Assembly: GCF_014212015.1 (NCBI RefSeq)
Contig: NZ_JACJVN010000012.1
Location: 1 to 64,000 of the forward strand
Origin: Cohnella lubricantis
Lineage (GTDB): Bacteria; Bacillota; Bacilli; Paenibacillales; Paenibacillaceae
Length of the DNA: 64,000 nucleotides
Direction: 5' to 3'
Below, piece after piece: positions 59,213-64,000 of this stretch. Under the pieces are notes generated by a model. The model had not been told where the DNA came from. It worked only from the letters and a program-made list of their open reading frames with translations, and made no database searches. How positions within the stretch are numbered: the stretch's first letter is position 1; every line of letters begins with the position of its first letter. Position numbers and translations under genes: made by a program.

Positions 59213-60634
59213 TTACTTCTTCGGAGCAACGGTGTGGATCGGGTGGCCCATCGCGAGTTCCGCCGTATCCATCGTAATCTCGCCCAGTGTCGGGTGCGCG
59301 TGGATCGTCAGCGCGATGTCTTCGATCGTCGCGCCCATCTCGATGGCGAGTCCCAGCTCGGCGATCATCGTCGAAGCTTCTACGCCGGCGATCTGCGCGC
59401 CGAGCACGAGGCCTGTATCGGCTTCGGAGATGATCTTCATGAAGCCGTCTGCGCCGTCAAGCGTTACCGCGCGGCCGTTGCCGCCGAACGGGAACTTGCT
59501 GGACTTGACGTTGTAGCCCTTCTCCTTGGCTTCCTTCTCGGTATAGCCGACGGATGCGCATTCCGGATCGGTGAACGCGACGGCCGGGATGCACTTGTAG
59601 TCAACCTTAGATGGCAATCCTGCGATCGCTTCGGCAGCCACTTTGGCTTCGTAAGAAGCTTTGTGCGCCAGCGCCGGTCCAGGAACGATGTCCCCGATCG
59701 CATAGATATGCGGAATGCTGGTACGGCATTGGTCATCAACTTCAATCAAGCCGCGGTCTGTCAGCTTCATGCCGATCAGGTCGAGGCCCAGCTCGCCGTC
59801 GGTGTTCGGACGGCGGCCGACGGTTACGAGCAGATAATCGGCGGTGACGGACTTCGTCTCGCCGTTCACTTCGTACGTCACCGTAACGTCTTTGTCGGTT
59901 TGCTCGGCGCTCTTGGCCAGAGCGCCGGTCACGATCTCGACGTTGTTCTTCTTCAGCTTCTTCACGACGAGGTTGCTCATGTCCTTGTCGAAGCCCGGCA
60001 GAATCGTGTCCGCGCCTTCGAGGATCGTGAGCTGCGTGCCGAACTTCGCATACATCTGGCCGAGCTCGGCGCCGATGTAGCCGCCGCCGATGACGACCAT
60101 GCTCTTCGGCACTTCCGGCAGCGACAGCGCTTCGGTCGAGGACAGAATGCGTCCGCCAAACGGGAACGCCTTCAGCTCGATCGGACGGGATCCCGTCGCG
60201 ATGATGCAGTTCTTGAAGCGGTAACGAGGCGCTTCCTGGTCGTTGAACAAGCGGGCTTCCGTCTCGTTGATGAACATCACTTCGCCGCGGAACATCTCGA
60301 CCTTGTTCGCCTTCAGCAGCATCTCGACGCCGCTGGTCATGCGGTTGACTACAGAGCCTTTGTAATCCTGCACCTTGCCGAAGTCGACGCCAACTTGGCC
60401 GGCGGACAAGCCGTACTTGTCGGCATGCTGCATCTCTTCGTAATGGTGAGCGGCGTTAATGAGCGCCTTGGACGGGATACAGCCGATGTTCAGGCAGACG
60501 CCGCCGAAATGGGCTTTGTCCGCGATAATGACCTTCTGGCCGAGCTGAGCGGCGCGGATGGCCGCGACATATCCGCCCGGACCGGCACCAATGACGAGCA
60601 AATCGATATCGAGAGAAGCGTCTCCTACGACCAT
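59213..60634 (-). CDS. lpdA: Dihydrolipoyl dehydrogenase (E3)
   Basis: A 473-residue flavoprotein that reoxidises dihydrolipoyl groups of E2 with NAD. FAD motif [20 protein letters not shown]; redox disulfide in [23 protein letters not shown] motif [20 protein letters not shown]; second FAD motif [20 protein letters not shown]; dimer interface with catalytic His in [13 protein letters not shown]. Last gene of the operon, three bases after pdhC. Confidence 0.96.
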   Translation of the reverse strand: MVVGDASLDIDLLVIGAGPGGYVAAIRAAQLGQKVIIADKAHFGGVCLNIGCIPSKALINAAHHYEEMQHADKYGLSAGQVGVDFGKVQDYKGSVVNRMTSGVEMLLKANKVEMFRGEVMFINETEARLFNDQEAPRYRFKNCIIATGSRPIELKAFPFGGRILSSTEALSLPEVPKSMVVIGGGYIGAELGQMYAKFGTQLTILEGADTILPGFDKDMSNLVVKKLKKNNVEIVTGALAKSAEQTDKDVTVTYEVNGETKSVTADYLLVTVGRRPNTDGELGLDLIGMKLTDRGLIEVDDQCRTSIPHIYAIGDIVPGPALAHKASYEAKVAAEAIAGLPSKVDYKCIPAVAFTDPECASVGYTEKEAKEKGYNVKSSKFPFGGNGRAVTLDGADGFMKIISEADTGLVLGAQIAGVEASTMIAELGLAIEMGATIEDIALTIHAHPTLGEITMDTAELAMGHPIHTVAPKK

Positions 60635-60637
60635 GTC

Positions 60638-61972
60638 TTATACCTCCATGACGAGCAACTCGGGATCGGCGAGCAGCTGCTTGATATAGTTCAAGAAGTT
60701 CTGGGCTGTAGCGCCATCGATAATACGGTGGTCGAAGCTAAGCGACAGCGCCATGACGTGCGCCGGCACGATCTCGCCGTTCTTGATGACCGGCTTCTCC
60801 GAGATGCGGCCGGTTCCAAGGATGGCGACTTCCGGGAAGTTGATGATCGGCGTGAAGAACATGCCGCCGGCGGAACCGATATTCGTGATCGTGATCGTGC
60901 TGCCCTTCAGCTCGTTCGCGCCGAGCTTGCCTTCGCGGCCGCGAGCGGCCAGATCGCGAATCTCGTTCGAGATGGACCAAATATTCTTGCGGTCTGCATC
61001 GAAGATAACCGGCACGATGAGGCCGTTGTCCGTATCGGTTGCGATGCCGATATTGTAGTACTTCTTGTACACGATCTCGTTAGCCGCTTCGTCGATCATC
61101 GCGTTCATGCCCGGGAACTCGCGGCAAGCGGCGACGAGTGCCTTCACGATGAACGGCAGGTACGTCAGCTTGACGCCCTTCTTCTCGGCGATCGGCTTCG
61201 AACGGCTGCGCAGCGCGACGAGCGCGGATACGTCGACTTCGTCCATCAGCGTGACGTGCGGCGCTGTGTAAGCCGATTTGACCATTGCGTTCGAGATCGC
61301 CTTGCGGATGCCCTTGAACGGCACACGTTCTTCGACTCCAGGGCCGGCCTGTACGGCGCGGGCAGCGGAAGCCGCTTGTCCGGCTGCGCTTGGTGCGGCG
61401 GCAGCTTCGGCGGCAGTCGCAGCCGCGGCAGGAGCACCGCCGCCGGCGAACGCGAGCACATCGTCGCGGGTGATGCGGCCGTTCTTGCCGGAGCCTGGCA
61501 CGGAGGCGATGGCGACGCCCTTCTCGCGAGCGAGCTTGCGCACGCTTGGCGTGGCGAGCACGAGCGCTTTGTCGGCTGCAGGCGCAGCTGCTGCCGGAGC
61601 CGGTGCGGCCGCCGCAGGAGCCGCTTCAGCGGCAGGCGCTTGCGCAGGCTGGCCTTTGGTATCGGCGCCGCCCGTTGCGGCGTCGTCCTGTGCGGGAGCG
61701 TCGGAGGCGTGAATCGAATCCGGCAGCTCGCCTTCGGCCTCGATGACCGCGACGACTTCGCCGACATGCATGACTTGGCCGTCCTTGCCGAACACTTCAA
61801 GGATCTTGCCGTTAACCGGACAAGGCACTTCTACGATTGCCTTGTCGTTCTGTACTTCCATGATGATATCTTCGTCCGTTACCGTTTGGCCCGGCGCGAT
61901 GTGCATCTTGACGATCTCGCCTTCATGCAAGCCTTCGCCGAGCTCCGGGAAGCGATATTCGAATCGAGCCAC
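60638..61972 (-). CDS. pdhC: Dihydrolipoamide acetyltransferase (E2 of pyruvate dehydrogenase)
   Basis: A 444-residue E2 with one lipoyl domain (lipoyl-Lys in [15 protein letters not shown] near 42), an Ala/Pro-rich linker (about 85-130), a peripheral-subunit-binding domain ([33 protein letters not shown]), a second Ala-rich linker and the catalytic core with [52 protein letters not shown] and the catalytic [18 protein letters not shown]. It forms the core of the complex that makes acetyl-CoA from pyruvate. Confidence 0.95.
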   Translation of the reverse strand: MARFEYRFPELGEGLHEGEIVKMHIAPGQTVTDEDIIMEVQNDKAIVEVPCPVNGKILEVFGKDGQVMHVGEVVAVIEAEGELPDSIHASDAPAQDDAATGGADTKGQPAQAPAAEAAPAAAAPAPAAAAPAADKALVLATPSVRKLAREKGVAIASVPGSGKNGRITRDDVLAFAGGGAPAAAATAAEAAAAPSAAGQAASAARAVQAGPGVEERVPFKGIRKAISNAMVKSAYTAPHVTLMDEVDVSALVALRSRSKPIAEKKGVKLTYLPFIVKALVAACREFPGMNAMIDEAANEIVYKKYYNIGIATDTDNGLIVPVIFDADRKNIWSISNEIRDLAARGREGKLGANELKGSTITITNIGSAGGMFFTPIINFPEVAILGTGRISEKPVIKNGEIVPAHVMALSLSFDHRIIDGATAQNFLNYIKQLLADPELLVMEV

Positions 61973-61991
61973 GTCGAATCCCCCTGTCTAA

Positions 61992-62969
61992 TTAGAACTG
62001 CAGCACTTCATTGACTTTCTTCACGATGCGAGCAGGCGTCGGAAGCCATTGATCCTCGATCTGGGCGAACGGATACACCGTGTCAGGAGGAGCGCAGCGC
62101 AGTACGGGCGCTTCCAAGTGCAGGATCGCCTTCTCGTTGATTTGGGCGATGATCTCCGCGGCGGCGCCGGCGGATTTCTGCGCTTCTTGAACGACAATCG
62201 CGCGGTTCGTCTTCTGGATGGACGCGACGATGGTATCGATATCGAGCGGCATCAGCGTACGCAGGTCGATGACCTCGGCTTTGACGCCGTTCTTCTCCAG
62301 CTCGTCAGCCGCTTTGAGCGCGGTATGAACCATAAGGCCGTATGCGATAATGGTGACGTCCGTACCTTCGCGAACGACCTTTGCTTTGCCGATCGGAACG
62401 GTGTATTCGCCTTCCGGCACTTCGTCGCGGAACGCCCGGTATAGGTTCAAGTGCTCCATGAAGAAGACCGGATCGTTGTCGCGGATCGCGGAGATCAGAA
62501 GCCCCTTCGCATCGTAAGGATTCGAAGGCACGATGACCTTCAAGCCTGGCGTCTGCATAGCGAGGCCTTCCAGCGCATCCGTGTGCAGCTCAGCTGCCTT
62601 GACGCCGCCGCCGAACGGCGTGCGGAAGACGATCGGCGCATTGTAGCGGCCGCCGGAGCGGTAACGCATGCGCGCAGCTTGTACGAACATTTGGTCGAGA
62701 GCTTCGAAGATGAAGCCGACGAATTGAATCTCCGCGACCGGACGGAACCCTTGGATTCCAAGACCGACCGCCATGCCGCCGATCGCGGATTCCGCGAGCG
62801 GCGTATCGAAAACGCGATTCTCGCCAAATTCGGCTTGCAGGCCTTCCGTCGCCCGGAACACGCCGCCGACGTGGCCGACGTCTTCGCCGAAGATGACTAC
62901 GCTCGGATCGCGCTTAAGCTCGACCCGCATTGCGTCTTTAATGGCCTCAATCATATTCATTTGTGCCAT
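61992..62969 (-). CDS. pdhB: Pyruvate dehydrogenase E1 beta subunit
   Basis: A 325-residue beta chain. Typical segments: [60 protein letters not shown] (Glu that contacts the thiazolium pathway), [20 protein letters not shown], and [20 protein letters not shown]. It pairs with the PdhA product to form the thiamine-dependent E1. A long inverted repeat separates it from pdhA. Confidence 0.96.
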   Translation of the reverse strand: MAQMNMIEAIKDAMRVELKRDPSVVIFGEDVGHVGGVFRATEGLQAEFGENRVFDTPLAESAIGGMAVGLGIQGFRPVAEIQFVGFIFEALDQMFVQAARMRYRSGGRYNAPIVFRTPFGGGVKAAELHTDALEGLAMQTPGLKVIVPSNPYDAKGLLISAIRDNDPVFFMEHLNLYRAFRDEVPEGEYTVPIGKAKVVREGTDVTIIAYGLMVHTALKAADELEKNGVKAEVIDLRTLMPLDIDTIVASIQKTNRAIVVQEAQKSAGAAAEIIAQINEKAILHLEAPVLRCAPPDTVYPFAQIEDQWLPTPARIVKKVNEVLQF

Positions 62970-63036
62970 GTTGCTAACTCTCCCATCTATGTTTTCTGAG
63001 CCGAACGTTTCGATTTAAAGCCAGGTCCGAGCAACG

Positions 63037-63102
63037 GCGCAAGAGGAGCAGTATTATTCTTCCGAACGCTTCGCTTCTCCAGAACAATACTGCTCTTGGC
63101 GC
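63037..63102 (-). repeat. Long inverted repeat between pdhA and pdhB
   Basis: GCGC-AAGAGG-AGCAGTATTATTCT (63037-63060) pairs with AGAACAATACTGCTCTTGGCGC (63081-63102); the loop is itself partly self-complementary (GAAGCGAAGCGTTC). The transcript would form a stable stem of about 20 pairs, a candidate for partial termination or for setting different pdhA and pdhB levels. Confidence 0.65.
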
Positions 63103-63121
63103 CTCTAACAGGCCTTTTAAA

Positions 63122-64000
<879 letters not shown>

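Noticed and set aside
59234-62014. 926-codon plus-strand open frame opposite lpdA and pdhC
   Set aside because: It is the antisense shadow of two certain genes; G/C-ending codons leave the opposite frame free of stops. It is rich in Arg, Asp, His and Val without domain motifs and has no ribosome site.

Overview
The window looks like a chromosomal segment of a spore-forming Paenibacillaceae-type Firmicute (Paenibacillus or Cohnella relative). The evidence is a GC-rich, strongly G/C-ending codon pattern over most of the window, frequent TTG and GTG starts with strong Shine-Dalgarno sites, spore-coat-like genes including a YheC/YheD ATP-grasp protein, XerS, NrdIEF, HelD and many Bacillales-type small proteins. 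No rRNA, tRNA or CRISPR array was seen.

Positions 1-4080 are AT-rich and differ from the rest. They hold two secreted-protein genes and a scrapyard of broken genes: two pieces of group II intron reverse transcriptase, an intron 5' domain sitting directly behind a terminator hairpin, the tail of an acetyltransferase joined to the C-terminal two thirds of a Ku protein, and the C-terminal half of a truncated haemoglobin that still has a well-formed Fnr-type promoter.

From 4096 to 8400 come an NAD-dependent epimerase, a MurA paralogue with Asp in place of the catalytic Cys, an SDR reductase and a methyltransferase. 8482-15642 is a surface or spore glycan cluster: sulfotransferase, three glycosyltransferase-type proteins, two coat-like proteins and YheC/D. 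15662-17496 holds a Bce-type kinase relic, then a YedE-type sulfur transporter and a TusA-like protein behind a large palindrome. 17589-21310 is the class Ib ribonucleotide reductase operon with paired NrdR boxes. XerS, a kinase-fold protein, a GH18-type secreted protein, a GNAT, an HD phosphohydrolase and GluQ follow.

27729-29907 encodes an HssR-like regulator and a sensor kinase behind an HssR-type direct repeat. 29917-33299 encodes an HTH-only LuxR protein, a hybrid kinase with receiver and HPt domains, and an OmpR-type regulator. 33356-44727 is mostly housekeeping and stress genes: transaldolase, GNAT, PAP2, metallophosphoesterase, HelD, UspA, COG0523 GTPase, a divergent SRAP protein, YbjQ and a large TPR protein.

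44962-48874 is a 2-oxoacid:ferredoxin oxidoreductase operon made of two fused polypeptides (alpha-beta and gamma-delta). After it come an SDR, a MOSC protein, several very small genes, an ABC ATPase, a HAD hydrolase, a GH73-like membrane protein, GltD, DfrA, ThyA and an acyl-CoA thioesterase. The window ends in the pyruvate dehydrogenase operon (pdhA-pdhB-pdhC-lpdA, minus strand), with pdhA cut by the window edge.

The most interesting points are the HssR box with an atypical kinase, the retained Fnr promoter in front of a truncated globin, the SRAP protein lacking two catalytic residues, the sulfotransferase-containing glycan cluster and the fused ferredoxin oxidoreductase.
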